A DNA stretch of 64,000 nucleotides from Sphingobium herbicidovorans (lineage in GTDB: Bacteria > Pseudomonadota > Alphaproteobacteria > Sphingomonadales > Sphingomonadaceae). The stretch covers positions 682,001 to 746,000 of the forward strand of contig NZ_CP020538.1 in NCBI RefSeq assembly GCF_002080435.1, written 5' to 3'. Under the pieces are notes generated by a model. It saw only the letters and a program-made list of their open reading frames with translations. It was not told the origin of the DNA and made no database searches. The position numbers and the translations under genes are program-made. Positions 18,681 through 32,486 of the stretch are shown piece by piece. Every line of letters starts with the position of its first letter. Positions within the stretch are counted from its first letter, which is position 1.

Positions 18681-19553
18681 ATGACCGACAGCTACACTCC
18701 GCCCCGCGTCTGGGCATGGGACAAGGACAATGGCGGCGCCTTCGCCAATATCAACCGGCCGATCGCGGGACCGACACATGACAAGGAACTGCCTGTCGGC
18801 CAGCATCCCCTGCAACTCTATTCCCTTGGCACGCCCAATGGCCAGAAAGTCACCATCCTGCTGGAGGAATTGCTGGCCGCCGGACATCGGGGCGCGGAAT
18901 ATGACGCGTGGCTGATCAACATCGGATCGGGCGATCAGTTCGGCAGCGGTTTCGTATCCGTCAATCCGAACAGCAAGATCCCCGCCCTGATGGATCACAG
19001 CGTTTCGCCGCCCCAGCGCGTGTTCGAATCGGGCGCGATCCTGGTCTATCTTGCGGAGAAATTCGGCGCTTTCCTGCCCACCGATCCGGCCGAGCGCACC
19101 GCCACATTGTCATGGCTGTTCTGGCAAATGGGCAGCGCGCCGCTATTGGGCGGCGGCTTTGGTCATTTCTTCGCCTATGCGCCTGAAAAGTTCGAATATC
19201 CCATCAACCGCTATGCGATGGAGGTAAAGCGGCAACTGGACGTGCTGGACCGCCAGCTGGCCGATCATGAATATGTGGCGGGCGATGACTATAGCATCGC
19301 CGACATCGCGATCTGGCCCTGGTATGGCGGGGTTGCGCTGGACCGGACCTATGCCGGCGCCGCAGAATTTCTGGATGTCCAAAGCTATTCCAATGTGATG
19401 CGCTGGGCAAAGCAGATCGACGCCCGCCCTGCCGTCAGGCGCGGCCGGATCGTCAACCGCGCGAACGGTCCGCTCAATGAACAACTGCATGAGCGCCACG
19501 ACGCCAGCGATTTCGATACGCGGACGCAGGACAAGCTGGAAAACGCCGAGTGA
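18681..19553 (+). CDS. yghU: YghU-type glutathione S-transferase / disulfide-bond reductase
   Basis: The 290-residue protein begins MTDSYTPPRVWAWDKDNGGA, has the YghU signature FANINRPIAGPTHDKELPVG and LYSLGTPNGQKVTILLEELL, and carries a thioredoxin-like N-domain (NPNSKIPALMD, then FESGAILVYLAEKFG) and a helical C-domain (YSIADIAIWPW). YghU and YfcG bind two glutathione molecules and reduce disulfides rather than conjugating substrates. The start at 18681 gives the family N-terminus; the open frame runs further upstream without a good start. It is monocistronic and convergent with ligA across a strong hairpin. Confidence 0.92.
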   Translation: MTDSYTPPRVWAWDKDNGGAFANINRPIAGPTHDKELPVGQHPLQLYSLGTPNGQKVTILLEELLAAGHRGAEYDAWLINIGSGDQFGSGFVSVNPNSKIPALMDHSVSPPQRVFESGAILVYLAEKFGAFLPTDPAERTATLSWLFWQMGSAPLLGGGFGHFFAYAPEKFEYPINRYAMEVKRQLDVLDRQLADHEYVAGDDYSIADIAIWPWYGGVALDRTYAGAAEFLDVQSYSNVMRWAKQIDARPAVRRGRIVNRANGPLNEQLHERHDASDFDTRTQDKLENAE

Positions 19554-19562
19554 CAGCAACAT

Positions 19563-19587
19563 GCCATGCTCCCTCGGGGAGCATGGC
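19563..19587. terminator. Hairpin between convergent yghU-like gene and ligA
   Basis: GCCATGCTCCC and GGGAGCATGGC form a perfect 11-bp stem in the 49-base gap between two convergent stops. There is no T-run, but symmetry and place suit a bidirectional transcription end. Confidence 0.6.
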
Positions 19588-19602
19588 GTCAACGCTGGTT
19601 CC

Positions 19603-23467
<3,865 letters not shown>

Positions 23468-23493
23468 GCTGTCGGACCCCAATGGACGTCGCC

Positions 23494-23559
23494 CCAGCGG
23501 ACGCCGGGCCTCGTGCCGCTAGGTCGTGCCCGATGGCCTGCGACCCCAGCGTCCGCTGG
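23494..23559. repeat. Inverted repeat between bamD and recN
   Basis: CCAGCGGACGC at 23494-23504 and GCGTCCGCTGG at 23549-23559 form an 11-bp perfect inverted repeat around 44 bases. The layout resembles the palindromic doublets at 17907 and 29723, with different arm sequence, and lies in the 110-base gap upstream of recN. Confidence 0.6.
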
Positions 23560-23577
23560 CGCAACGAATTTGGGCGC

Positions 23578-24363
23578 TTACGCCTTTCCGCCATGTTCCC
23601 GCATGAGCTTGTAGGACCGCTCATACCATTTGGAGCCGGGATAATTCCGGCCCAGCACGGCGGCGGCCTTCTGCGCTTCCTCGGGAATGCCGAGCGAGAG
23701 ATAGCTTTCGACCAGACGCTCCAGCGCTTCGGGCGTGTGGGTCGTCGTCTGATATTTATCGACCACCGTGCGGAAGCGCAGCGCCGCCGCCAGCCACTGC
23801 CCACGACGCTGGTAGAAACGACCGACTTCCATTTCCTTGCCAGCCAGATGGTCGTTGACCAGATCCAGCTTGAGCCGGGCGTCGGCGGCGTAGCGCGTTT
23901 CGGGATAGCGGCGGATCAGCTCGCCCAGCGCGTCAAGCGACTGTTGCGTGATCTTCTGGTCGCGCGTGACGTCCGCAATCTGTTCATAATAGCAGAGCGC
24001 GATCAGATAATAGGCGTAGGGCGCATCCTTGTTGCCCGTATGGATCGCCAGGAAACGCTGCGACGCCGCGATCGATTCATTATAATCGCGGTTCATATAA
24101 TAGCTGAACGCCGACATCAGCTGCGCGCGGCGCGCCCAGGGCGAATAGGGATGCTGACGCTCCACCTCGTCAAACAGGGCCGCCGCCAGTTTATACTGGC
24201 CGCGATCCAGCCGATATTTACCCGCATTGTACAGCGTGGACACGTCCCGCGCGACATATTGCGTGTCGGTCTTGTTCTTCGATGTGGCGCACCCGGCAAG
24301 CAGGGCGGCGAGCAGAACCGGGGTGGCAGCCGCGCCGATGCGCGTCATGGTTTTCGTCAGCAT
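23578..24363 (-). CDS. bamD: Outer membrane assembly lipoprotein BamD
   Basis: The 261-residue protein has a lipoprotein signal (PVLLAALLAGCATS, lipobox LAGC) and then TPR-like repeats: LYNAGKYRLDRGQYKLAAAL, FDEVERQHPYSPWARRAQLM, YYLIALCYYEQI and RRYPETRYAADAR. BamD is the essential lipoprotein of the BAM complex, which inserts beta-barrel proteins into the outer membrane. It precedes recN by 110 bases, an order common in alphaproteobacteria. Confidence 0.95.
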   Translation of the reverse strand: MLTKTMTRIGAAATPVLLAALLAGCATSKNKTDTQYVARDVSTLYNAGKYRLDRGQYKLAAALFDEVERQHPYSPWARRAQLMSAFSYYMNRDYNESIAASQRFLAIHTGNKDAPYAYYLIALCYYEQIADVTRDQKITQQSLDALGELIRRYPETRYAADARLKLDLVNDHLAGKEMEVGRFYQRRGQWLAAALRFRTVVDKYQTTTHTPEALERLVESYLSLGIPEEAQKAAAVLGRNYPGSKWYERSYKLMREHGGKA

Positions 24364-24430
24364 GGCCGGGTCATAGCGGAGCGAATGGCACTCGCCAAGC
24401 GGCAGAATGGCGGTCGCGCGTTTGATCCTG

Positions 24431-25447
24431 TCAATGCGCCTGCGCGGGCAGGTCCAACCGGACGATCGCGCCCCCTTCCGGCCTGGGGTGCAGGGCGAAT
24501 TGCCCGCTGAGCTGCGCGGCCAGCGCCTGCGCTATCCGAAGGCCCAGCGAACTGCCCTTGTCGATTTCAAAGTCCGGCGAAATCCCTTTCCCGTCGTCGG
24601 CGATCTCCAAAGAAAGCGTGCCGCTCATATCCTCCAGCGTAACGGTAATCGATCCGCCCCGGTTCGGCAGCCCATGCTCGATTGCGTTGCTGACCGCCTC
24701 GGCGACGATCAGGGCCAATGGCACTGCGACATGCGATTCCAGCGTCAGGCCGGGCGGCGCGACGACCGTGACGCTGATATCCTCGCGCCCGCTCGCTTCC
24801 ACGACGTCCGCGGTCAGCCTGGTCAGGAAGGCGTTAAGATCCTGTCCTTCCTCCGATGGATCGTAAAGCGCGCGGCTGATCCGCCCGACCAGCGCCAGAC
24901 GGCTGGCGGCATCGTCCAGCGCGCGGGCCGCCACTTCATGATCCACATGACGCCGTTGCAGTGACAACATCGCTGCCACGACCTGCAGGTTGTTGGACAC
25001 GCGATGCTGCAATTCGCGAAACAGCAGCTCCCGATTTTCCGCCAGGGCGCGGCTGCGTTCGCGCTCCACCGCCAGGTTGAAATTGGCGCGCTGCATAAAG
25101 TGGATGAGCGCGATTTCGATCCCCACCACCAGCCCGTAGAAAATGAGGGCCAGGGCGACGCCGCCGTCAAATATGCCGTCGGGCGGCAATGGAATGAAGA
25201 ATTGCCAGGACAGGAAACCGCAAAATATCGCTGCGAAAATCCCGGGGCCAAGGCCGAACAGGAAAGTTGACAGGATGACTGCGGGAAAAAATGAAACGAA
25301 GGGATAGCCGATGGGCAGGACATTCGACGCCATCAGCCGAAGCGCAAGGCTGGCGCCGCAAATAAGAGCCGTCAAAAAATAGGCATAGGCAGGCCGCGGA
25401 AGCACGAGCGGCAAGCGCTCCACGAACCTCTCATTGGTGCGTTGCAT
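24431..25447 (-). CDS. HisKA_2-family sensor histidine kinase with DUF4118 membrane domain
   Basis: The 338-residue protein has four N-terminal membrane helices of the KdpD-like DUF4118 type (LPIGYPFVSFFPAVILSTFL, then FGLGPGIFAAIFCGFLSWQF). A HisKA_2 domain follows (FRELQHRVSNNLQVVAAML with the phospho-acceptor His) and an intact HATPase (AEAVSNAIEHGLPNRGG, IADDGKGISPDF, SLGLRIAQALAAQL). Unlike the PhyP-like protein the ATP-binding boxes are complete, so it should be an active kinase. HisKA_2/HWE kinases of sphingomonads often phosphorylate PhyR, so a GSR input is plausible, but nothing adjacent confirms it. No cognate regulator gene is nearby. Confidence 0.88.
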   Translation of the reverse strand: MQRTNERFVERLPLVLPRPAYAYFLTALICGASLALRLMASNVLPIGYPFVSFFPAVILSTFLFGLGPGIFAAIFCGFLSWQFFIPLPPDGIFDGGVALALIFYGLVVGIEIALIHFMQRANFNLAVERERSRALAENRELLFRELQHRVSNNLQVVAAMLSLQRRHVDHEVAARALDDAASRLALVGRISRALYDPSEEGQDLNAFLTRLTADVVEASGREDISVTVVAPPGLTLESHVAVPLALIVAEAVSNAIEHGLPNRGGSITVTLEDMSGTLSLEIADDGKGISPDFEIDKGSSLGLRIAQALAAQLSGQFALHPRPEGGAIVRLDLPAQAH

Positions 25448-25534
25448 GGCATCCCCTGAACATCCTCGGCGGCGGACAGTAACAGATGTTTGCCCAACGC
25501 CAACTGATCGAGATCAGGAAAAGCCAACTTCACG

Positions 25535-25571
25535 GAAAAGGGGCGCCCGAACCACGGACGCCCCCTTTTCT
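25535..25571 (-). terminator. Rho-independent terminator after pnp
   Basis: Read on the minus strand, AAAAGGGGGCGTCC and GGGCGCCCCTTTT flank a short loop and end in a T-run, 23 bases after the pnp stop. The A-tract on the other arm could let it also stop plus-strand transcription. Confidence 0.8.
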
Positions 25572-25593
25572 TCAAGCCTGTCAGGCGGGACTA

Positions 25594-27921
25594 TCAGTCC
25601 TGCGTCAGGAAGTCGGGCAGACCGGCGTTGGAGCCGTCATCGTCGCCGCCCTTGTCGCTGCGCGGACCACGGTCGCGGCGCGGGCCGCGATCGCCGCCAC
25701 GGTCGCCACCGCGACCGCCACGATCACCGCCGTCACGACGCGGGCCACGGCCACGATCGCCACGATCGCCGCGATCACCACGGGGCTCGCGCGGTTCGCG
25801 GGCAGGACGGGTGTCCTCCAGCTCTTCGCCGGTTTCCTGGTCAACGACGCGCATCGACAGGCGAACCTTGCCGCGCGGGTCGATCTCCAGGACCTTGACC
25901 TTCACTTCCTGGCCTTCCGACACGACGTCGGTCGGCTTTTCGACGCGCTCATTCTTCATTTCGGACACATGGACGAGACCGTCCTTGCCACCCATGAAGT
26001 TCACGAACGCACCGAAATCGACGATGTTGACGACCTTGCCGTCGTAGATCTTGCCGACTTCCGCTTCCTGCGTGATGCCGAGGATCCACTTGCGGGCGGC
26101 TTCGATCTGCGCCGGGTCGGACGAGCTGATCTTGATCAGGCCTTCGTCGTCGATGTCGACCTTCGCGCCGGTTTCGGCGACGATTTCGCGGATCACCTTG
26201 CCGCCGGTGCCGATGACTTCGCGGATCTTCGACTTGTCGATCTGGATCGTCTCGATGCGGGGAGCGTGCGCCGACAGCTCGGTGCGGGTCGACGACAGCG
26301 CCTTGTTCATCTCACCCAGAATGTGGGCGCGGCCTTCCTTCGCCTGACGCAGCGCGACCTCGAAGATTTCCTGCGTGATGCCGGCGACCTTGATATCCAT
26401 CTGCATGGTGGTGATGCCCGCTTCCGTGCCCGCCACCTTGAAGTCCATGTCGCCCAGATGATCTTCGTCGCCCAGGATGTCGCTCAGAACAGCGAAATCC
26501 TTGCCGTCGAGGATCAGGCCCATGGCGATGCCCGACACCGGACGCTTCAGCGGAACGCCCGCATCCATCATCGACAGCGAACCGCCGCAGACCGTCGCCA
26601 TCGAGGACGAACCGTTGGACTCGGTGATGTCCGACAATACGCGGATGGTGTAGGGGAACTCGTCCTTGCTCGGCAGCACGGGGTGCAGCGCACGCCATGC
26701 CAGCTTCCCATGGCCGACTTCACGACGGCCCGGCGCGCCGAAGCGGCCGACTTCACCGACCGAATAGGGCGGGAAGTTATAGTGCAGCATGAAGTTTTCA
26801 TAATAGACGCCGTTCAGGCCGTCGATCATCTGCTCGGCGTCCTTGGTGCCCAGCGTGGTGGTGCAGATCGCCTGCGTTTCACCGCGGGTGAACAGCGCCG
26901 AACCATGGGTGCGCGGCAGGAAGCCGACCATCGCTTCGATCGGACGGATCTGCGTGGTGGTGCGGCCGTCGATGCGCTTGCCATCCTTGATGATGGCGCC
27001 GCGCACGATTTCCGATTCCAGCTTCTTGGTGACCTTGATGCCGGCCATCACGGACTGCGCGTCCAGACCTTCTTCGGCGAACCAGGCCTTCGCCTTGTCC
27101 CGCGCGGCATTGATCGCGTTCGAACGCGCCGACTTGTCGGTCAGCTTGTAAGCGGCGGCGATGTCCTTGCCGATCAGCTTCTTCAGCTTCTTCTTCAGAT
27201 CCTCGACGTCATCGCCCTTGGCGACTTCCCACGGATCCTTCGCGGCCTTTTCGGCCAGCTGGATGATCGCGTCGACCACCTTCTTGCTCGCTTCATGCGC
27301 GAACAGGACAGCGCCGAGCATCACGTCTTCCGACAGCTCCTTGGCTTCGGATTCGACCATCATCACCGCATTGCCGGTGGCGGCGACGACCAGGTCGAGT
27401 TCGCCTTCCTTCACCTCGTCCATCGACGGGTTCAGTTGATATTCGCCATCCTTGTAACCGACGCGAGCAGCGCCGATCGGACCCATGAAGGGCACGCCCG
27501 ACAGGGTCAGCGCAGCCGAAGCGGCGATCATCGCGACGATATCGGGCTCGCTCTCGCCATCGAACGACAGCACCTGGGCGATGACGTTGATTTCGTTGTA
27601 GAAGCCCTCGGGGAAGAGCGGACGGATCGGGCGGTCGATCAGGCGGCTGGTCAGCGTTTCCTTCTCGGTCGCGCCACGCTCACGCTTGAAGAAGCCACCG
27701 GGGATGCGGCCGGCCGCAGAATATTTTTCCTGATAATGGACGGTCAGCGGGAAGAAGTCCTGCCCTTCCTTCACCGACTTGGCGGCCGTCACGGCGCACA
27801 GCACCACGGTCTCGCCATAGGTCGCCAGCACGGCTGCGTCGGCCTGACGCGCAATACGGCCGGTTTCGAGCGTGAGGGTCTTGCCGCCCAGCTCGATTGA
27901 TACCTTCTTTACATCGAACAT
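25594..27921 (-). CDS. pnp: Polyribonucleotide nucleotidyltransferase (PNPase)
   Basis: The 775-residue protein has two RNase PH domains ([60 protein letters not shown]), a KH domain ([20 protein letters not shown]) and an S1 domain ([20 protein letters not shown]). It degrades RNA 3' to 5' by phosphorolysis, often in the degradosome. After S1 there is an unusual tail of about 75 residues rich in Arg, Gly and Asp ([16 protein letters not shown] type), closing with GLPDFLTQD. The gene follows rpsO after a hairpin, as in many bacteria, and ends at a clear terminator. Confidence 0.98.
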   Translation of the reverse strand: MFDVKKVSIELGGKTLTLETGRIARQADAAVLATYGETVVLCAVTAAKSVKEGQDFFPLTVHYQEKYSAAGRIPGGFFKRERGATEKETLTSRLIDRPIRPLFPEGFYNEINVIAQVLSFDGESEPDIVAMIAASAALTLSGVPFMGPIGAARVGYKDGEYQLNPSMDEVKEGELDLVVAATGNAVMMVESEAKELSEDVMLGAVLFAHEASKKVVDAIIQLAEKAAKDPWEVAKGDDVEDLKKKLKKLIGKDIAAAYKLTDKSARSNAINAARDKAKAWFAEEGLDAQSVMAGIKVTKKLESEIVRGAIIKDGKRIDGRTTTQIRPIEAMVGFLPRTHGSALFTRGETQAICTTTLGTKDAEQMIDGLNGVYYENFMLHYNFPPYSVGEVGRFGAPGRREVGHGKLAWRALHPVLPSKDEFPYTIRVLSDITESNGSSSMATVCGGSLSMMDAGVPLKRPVSGIAMGLILDGKDFAVLSDILGDEDHLGDMDFKVAGTEAGITTMQMDIKVAGITQEIFEVALRQAKEGRAHILGEMNKALSSTRTELSAHAPRIETIQIDKSKIREVIGTGGKVIREIVAETGAKVDIDDEGLIKISSSDPAQIEAARKWILGITQEAEVGKIYDGKVVNIVDFGAFVNFMGGKDGLVHVSEMKNERVEKPTDVVSEGQEVKVKVLEIDPRGKVRLSMRVVDQETGEELEDTRPAREPREPRGDRGDRGDRGRGPRRDGGDRGGRGGDRGGDRGPRRDRGPRSDKGGDDDGSNAGLPDFLTQD

Positions 27922-28061
27922 AGATTTTTCCTTCGCCCGCCTGGCCCTATTGCCGGGCGGGGCCTGTCATGCGGGCTAAACCGGCCCGCTACGGTTTTGG
28001 AGCATCGTCTGGCCCCTTGGTCGGAACATCCTGCCGAATTGCTGGAGTCCCGGAATCGGAA

Positions 28062-28082
28062 ACGGCCCCGCTGGGGGGCCGT
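28062..28082 (-). terminator. Hairpin between rpsO and pnp (terminator or processing site)
   Basis: On the minus strand ACGGCCCC and GGGGCCGT form an 8-bp stem followed by TTTCC, 17 bases after the rpsO stop. In E. coli the same place holds the rpsO terminator and an RNase III site controlling pnp; an equivalent role here is inferred. Confidence 0.6.
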
Positions 28083-28098
28083 CCCTTCTATAGCAGGC

Positions 28099-28368
28099 TT
28101 ACTTGCGCAGGCCCAGCTTGGCGATGAGGTCGGTGTAACGCGCCCCATCTTTTTTCTTCAGATAGTCCAGCAGCGAACGGCGCTTGTTGACCAGCATCAG
28201 CAGGCCGCGACGGCTGTGGTTATCCTTGTGGTGACCCTTGAAATGCTCGGTCAGGTTGGAAATACGTTCCGTAAGGATCGCAACCTGAACTTCCGGCGAA
28301 CCGGTGTCGCCTTCGGCGCGGGCATGTTCCTTGATCAGCGCTTCCTTGCGCTCTGCAGTAATCGACAT
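28099..28368 (-). CDS. rpsO: 30S ribosomal protein S15
   Basis: The 89-residue protein has the canonical length and sequence of S15: [20 protein letters not shown], then [40 protein letters not shown] and [12 protein letters not shown]. It binds 16S rRNA in the platform of the small subunit. It lies 15 bases after truB and upstream of pnp in the infB operon. Confidence 0.98.
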   Translation of the reverse strand: MSITAERKEALIKEHARAEGDTGSPEVQVAILTERISNLTEHFKGHHKDNHSRRGLLMLVNKRRSLLDYLKKKDGARYTDLIAKLGLRK

Positions 28369-28383
28369 CGGCTTCCTTTCATT

Positions 28384-29280
28384 TTAGAGATTAAAGCCGC
28401 GCACCACCCGTATTTCCGGGCCACTGGCTTCGACCAGCGCGACGGGCGTTTGCCCATCCATCGCCAGCATCAGGCCGGTATGCGGTTTCCCCACGAGCAC
28501 CTTCCCCTGTCGGAGAGCCAGCGCGTCGTCGGGAGAGACTGCAAGAGCCGGGATGTCGTCCAGCCCTGCGGTCAACGGCAGCATGCACTGCGCGATGCCG
28601 CCGCCCCTAGCAGCTTCATCCAATTTGTCCAGTGAAATCGCGGTTTCCAGGGTGAACGGGCCTGCCTTCACCCGGCGCAGCATGGTGACATGGCCGACCG
28701 TGCCGAGGGCCAGCGCAATGTCGCGGGCAAGCGAGCGGATATAGGTGCCCTTGGACACATGGGCGCGAAGCGTCACCTCTTCCAGCGCGCCGACCGGTTC
28801 ACGCGGAGGCGCGGAGACGCGGAGAGAATATATCGTGACCGCCCGCAGCTTCATCTCCACCTCCTGCCCGGCGCGGGCGAGGTCATAGGCGCGCTGGCCG
28901 TCGATCAATATCGCGGAATAGGCTGGCGGCGCTTGCTCGATAGCGCCCGTGAAGATCGGCAGCACAGCTTCCAGCGCCGTCATCGTCGGCCGCACATCGC
29001 TCTGCGTGATCACCGCCCCTTCCAGGTCCAGCGTGTCCGTCTGCGCACCGAAGCGGATCGTGAAATCATAGATCTTGTCGCTGTCGAGCATACGCCCGGC
29101 CAGCTTCGTCGCTTCCCCCACCGCGATCGGCAGCACGCCGGTCGCCAGCGGGTCCAGCGTGCCGCCATGCCCCACCTTCCACTTGCCCGCCCCGCTGATC
29201 CGCAGCGCGCGCTTCACCGCGCTCACAGCCTGCGTCGAACCAAGGCCATGGGGTTTGTCGAGGATGATCCAGCCGTGCAT
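28384..29280 (-). CDS. truB: tRNA pseudouridine(55) synthase TruB
   Basis: The 298-residue protein starts MHGWIILDKPHGLGSTQAVS and carries the TruB motif VGHGGTLDPLATGVLPIAVG with the catalytic Asp, YDFTIRFGAQTDTLDLEGAV and SKGTYIRSLARDIALALGTV. It makes pseudouridine 55 in the T-loop of tRNAs. It sits between rbfA and rpsO, the standard place in this operon. Confidence 0.97.
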   Translation of the reverse strand: MHGWIILDKPHGLGSTQAVSAVKRALRISGAGKWKVGHGGTLDPLATGVLPIAVGEATKLAGRMLDSDKIYDFTIRFGAQTDTLDLEGAVITQSDVRPTMTALEAVLPIFTGAIEQAPPAYSAILIDGQRAYDLARAGQEVEMKLRAVTIYSLRVSAPPREPVGALEEVTLRAHVSKGTYIRSLARDIALALGTVGHVTMLRRVKAGPFTLETAISLDKLDEAARGGGIAQCMLPLTAGLDDIPALAVSPDDALALRQGKVLVGKPHTGLMLAMDGQTPVALVEASGPEIRVVRGFNL

Positions 29281-29312
29281 GGCCGCGCCCCTACCCGGCG
29301 CCAGCCTTGCTG

Positions 29313-29711
29313 TCAGCCTTCTTCGTCTGGTTCGGCCAGATCCTGCGCCACCTTGGGATCGCGCAGCAGCTTGTCGATATGGCTGCCTTCGTCGAAACTC
29401 TCATCGCTCAGGAATTTCAGCTTCGCCGCATATTTCAGCCGGATGCGGGTCGCCACCTCGCGCTGGAGGTACGCGGTGTTGGTGCGCAGGGCCTTCAGCA
29501 CCGCTTCCTCATCCTGCCCCAGCAGCGATTTCACGAACACCGTCGCGTGGCGCAGGTCAGGCGACATGCGCACTTCCGTCACGCTGACGACATGCTTGGT
29601 CAGCACATCGTCATGCACATCGCCGCGCTGGAGAATTTCGGACAGGACATGACGCACCTGCTCGCCCACGCGGAGCAATCGGACGGAAGGACCTTCGGGT
29701 TGTTGGGCCAT
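29313..29711 (-). CDS. rbfA: 30S ribosome-binding factor RbfA
   Basis: The 132-residue protein shows the RbfA pattern: [40 protein letters not shown] and [20 protein letters not shown] with [14 protein letters not shown]. It assists 16S rRNA 5'-end maturation and 30S assembly. The ATG at 29711 has GAGGA six bases upstream; a TTG six bases earlier is less likely. It follows infB after a palindromic repeat. Confidence 0.95.
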   Translation of the reverse strand: MAQQPEGPSVRLLRVGEQVRHVLSEILQRGDVHDDVLTKHVVSVTEVRMSPDLRHATVFVKSLLGQDEEAVLKALRTNTAYLQREVATRIRLKYAAKLKFLSDESFDEGSHIDKLLRDPKVAQDLAEPDEEG

Positions 29712-29722
29712 GATCAATCCTC

Positions 29723-29802
29723 GTCATCCCGGCGATGGCCGGGATCTCAGGCGGCTATAGACGCCCCGGAAGCGCGCGGCCCCGGCCTTCGCCGGGGCGA
29801 CG
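29723..29802. repeat. REP-like palindromic doublet between infB and rbfA
   Basis: The left arm GTCATCCCGGCGATGGCCGG matches the left end of the element at 17907 except in the small loop. The right part holds a second hairpin, CCCCGGCC-TTCG-CCGGGG type, ending in CGAC. It fills the gap between infB and rbfA. Confidence 0.72.
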
Positions 29803-29812
29803 CACTTCCCGA

Positions 29813-32404
29813 TTACAGCGTCCGGGCGCGCTCTTCGACCTCGAACAGTTCCAGCGTATCGCCGACCTTGATGTCGTTCGTGTCCTGCAGCACCGCGCCG
29901 CACTCCATGCCCGCACGGACTTCGGAAACGTCGTCCTTGAAGCGGCGGAGCGAGGCGATGTTGGTGCGCGACACGATGACATCGTCGCGGGTAAGACGCG
30001 CGGACAGACCCTTGCGAATGATGCCGTCGAGGACGAGCAGACCAGCCGCCTTGTCCTTCTTGCCCGCCGGGAACACCTGAAGCACCTCGGCCCGGCCGAC
30101 GATGGTTTCGATGCGCTCGGGAGCCAGCTGGCCCGCCATTTCGCCGCGTACTTCCTCCAGCAGGTCGTAGATCACGTCATAATAGCGCAGCGAAATCTTC
30201 TCGCGCTCCGCCAGCTGACGCGCCTTGGCGTTGGGACGGACGTTGAAGCCGATCAGCGGAGCGCGGCTGGCAGCGGCCAGCGTAACGTCGCTCTCGGTGA
30301 TCGCGCCGACGCCCGAATGCAGGATGCGGACCTTGATCTCGTCGGTCGAGATACGGTTGAGCGACGAAACAATCGCTTCGACCGAACCCTGCACATCGCC
30401 CTTCACGACCACCGGATATTCGATGACCGTGGTATTGAGCGCCGAGAACATATGCTCGAAGCTGGTCGGAGCCGAAGTGGTCCGCTTCTTCGTCACCTGT
30501 TCCTGACGATAGGCGGCGACTTCACGGGCGCGCGCCTCATTCTCCACGACGGTCATCTGATCGCCGGCCAGCGGAACGCCCGACAGGCCCAGCACCTCGA
30601 CCGGGGTCGAAGGTCCTGCGACCTTCACATTCTGCCCCTTGTCGTTGATCAGCGCACGCACCTTGCCGCTTTCCGCGCCGATGACGAACGTGTCGCCGAC
30701 CTTCAGCGTGCCCTTGCGGACCAGCACGGTCGCGACCGCGCCACGGCCCTTGTCCAGCTGCGCCTCGACCACATTGCCTTCGGCGGGGCGGTCGGGATTG
30801 GCGGTCAGTTCGAGCAGTTCGGACTGAAGCAGGATCTTTTCGATCAGCGTGTCCAGGCCAGTGCCCTTCAACGCAGACACTTCGACATCCTGCGTTTCGC
30901 CGCCCATATCCTCGACGACAACCTCATGCTCCAGCAGGCGCTCGCGCACGCGCTGGGGGTTGGCTTCGGGCTTGTCGATCTTGTTGATCGCCACGATCAT
31001 CGGCACGCCGGCGGCCTTGGTATGGTTGATCGCCTCGATCGTCTGCGGCATCAAACCGTCGTCGGCCGCCACCACCAGGATGACGATGTCGGTGACGTTC
31101 GCGCCGCGTGCCCGCATTTCCGAAAAGGCTTCATGGCCCGGCGTATCAAGGAAGGTGATCGTGTCGCCGCCCTTGGTCTTGATCTGATAGGCGCCGATAT
31201 GCTGCGTGATGCCCCCGCTTTCGCCCGACACCACACTGGTGCCGCGCAGCGCGTCGAGCAGCGACGTCTTGCCATGATCGACATGGCCCATGATCGTCAC
31301 GACCGGCGGACGGGTTTTCAGCGTTTCAGGCGCATCATCATCGCCTTCAATGCCAATTTCGACGTCGGCGTCGGACACGCGCTGGATGCGATGGCCAAAT
31401 TCTTCGACCAGCAGCTCCGCCGTATCCTGATCGATCGGCTGATTGAGCGTGACGGCGGTGCCCATCTTGAACAGGGACTTCACCAGGTCCGCGCCCTTTT
31501 CGGCCATGCGGTTGGCGAGTTCCTGCACGGTGATGCTTTCCGGCACCACGACGTCGCGGACCTGCTTTTCACGCTGCTGCGCGCCACCCGAATAATGGGC
31601 GCGGCGTTCCTTCTCACGAGCACGCTTGAGCGCTGCGAGCGAGCGGGCGCGGGCACTGTCATCATCGGCCAGAGCGCGGGTTACGGTCAGCTTGCCGGAC
31701 TGGCGGCGATTGTCATCGCCACGCTTGGCGCGTTCTGGCTTGGCGGGCTCAGGCCGCTTGACGGGCGTTACCGGCGTAAAGCGGCGCGGCGGCGGCGCAG
31801 CAGATGCAGGCGCCGCGGACTGACGTTCCTCGGCCGCTTGCGGCGCGGGCTGTTCCTCTACCGCGGCGGGTGCCGGCTCGGTGGCCGGAGCGGCAGGAGC
31901 GGCAGGAGCCTTCGCCTCTTCCTCAACCTGGCTCGTAGCCGCGGCATCGGCGGTCTCGGCGGCGGCGCGATTTTCCTCTGCCCGGCGCTTTTCCTCTTCG
32001 ACGGCGGCCAGACGCTGTGCATCCTCACGGCGGCGCGCATCTTCCAGCGCGGTCATGCGGGCTTCCTCGGCCTCACGCAGCAGCTTTGCCTGCAATTCCT
32101 GACGCGACATCAGGCTCTGCTGCGGCGCCGGGCGAGCCGGAGCGGCTGGCTGCGGGGCACGCGGCGGCTGCGGGGCTGGCGTGGCGGCGACAGGCGCCGG
32201 GGTCGGATCAGCCTGCGGCGCAGATGCGGGCGCGCCACCGGCTTCGCCGGGCTTGCCCAGGATGCGGCGCCGCTTCACCTCAACGACGACCGTATTCTTG
32301 CGGCCATGGCTGAACTGCTGCTGCACCTGGCCGGATTCCACGGTCCGCTTGATGCCCAGCGGCTTGCGGCCCAGAACCGGCTTGTCTTCCTTGCTGTCAC
32401 TCAT
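29813..32404 (-). CDS. infB: Translation initiation factor IF-2
   Basis: The 863-residue protein starts [20 protein letters not shown]. It has a long Ala/Pro/Glu-rich low-complexity N-terminal region (to about residue 330), then the GTPase domain ([60 protein letters not shown]) and the C-terminal fMet-tRNA-binding domains. IF-2 brings initiator tRNA to the 30S subunit. The ATG at 32404 is chosen over an upstream in-frame TTG at 32443. It is in the usual place after ylxR. Confidence 0.97.
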   Translation of the reverse strand: MSDSKEDKPVLGRKPLGIKRTVESGQVQQQFSHGRKNTVVVEVKRRRILGKPGEAGGAPASAPQADPTPAPVAATPAPQPPRAPQPAAPARPAPQQSLMSRQELQAKLLREAEEARMTALEDARRREDAQRLAAVEEEKRRAEENRAAAETADAAATSQVEEEAKAPAAPAAPATEPAPAAVEEQPAPQAAEERQSAAPASAAPPPRRFTPVTPVKRPEPAKPERAKRGDDNRRQSGKLTVTRALADDDSARARSLAALKRAREKERRAHYSGGAQQREKQVRDVVVPESITVQELANRMAEKGADLVKSLFKMGTAVTLNQPIDQDTAELLVEEFGHRIQRVSDADVEIGIEGDDDAPETLKTRPPVVTIMGHVDHGKTSLLDALRGTSVVSGESGGITQHIGAYQIKTKGGDTITFLDTPGHEAFSEMRARGANVTDIVILVVAADDGLMPQTIEAINHTKAAGVPMIVAINKIDKPEANPQRVRERLLEHEVVVEDMGGETQDVEVSALKGTGLDTLIEKILLQSELLELTANPDRPAEGNVVEAQLDKGRGAVATVLVRKGTLKVGDTFVIGAESGKVRALINDKGQNVKVAGPSTPVEVLGLSGVPLAGDQMTVVENEARAREVAAYRQEQVTKKRTTSAPTSFEHMFSALNTTVIEYPVVVKGDVQGSVEAIVSSLNRISTDEIKVRILHSGVGAITESDVTLAAASRAPLIGFNVRPNAKARQLAEREKISLRYYDVIYDLLEEVRGEMAGQLAPERIETIVGRAEVLQVFPAGKKDKAAGLLVLDGIIRKGLSARLTRDDVIVSRTNIASLRRFKDDVSEVRAGMECGAVLQDTNDIKVGDTLELFEVEERARTL

Positions 32405-32486
32405 ACGACTGAACTGTACCCTTCGCTTCGTTCCGACCGGCAAGGCCCGTCGGCGCCTTATTCAAACTGGCCATCCACAGGCTACT

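Noticed and set aside
25486..27900. 804-codon plus-strand frame opposite pnp
   Set aside because: Antisense to a full-length PNPase; its Asp/Val/Ala-rich sequence is the mirror of codon bias in pnp.
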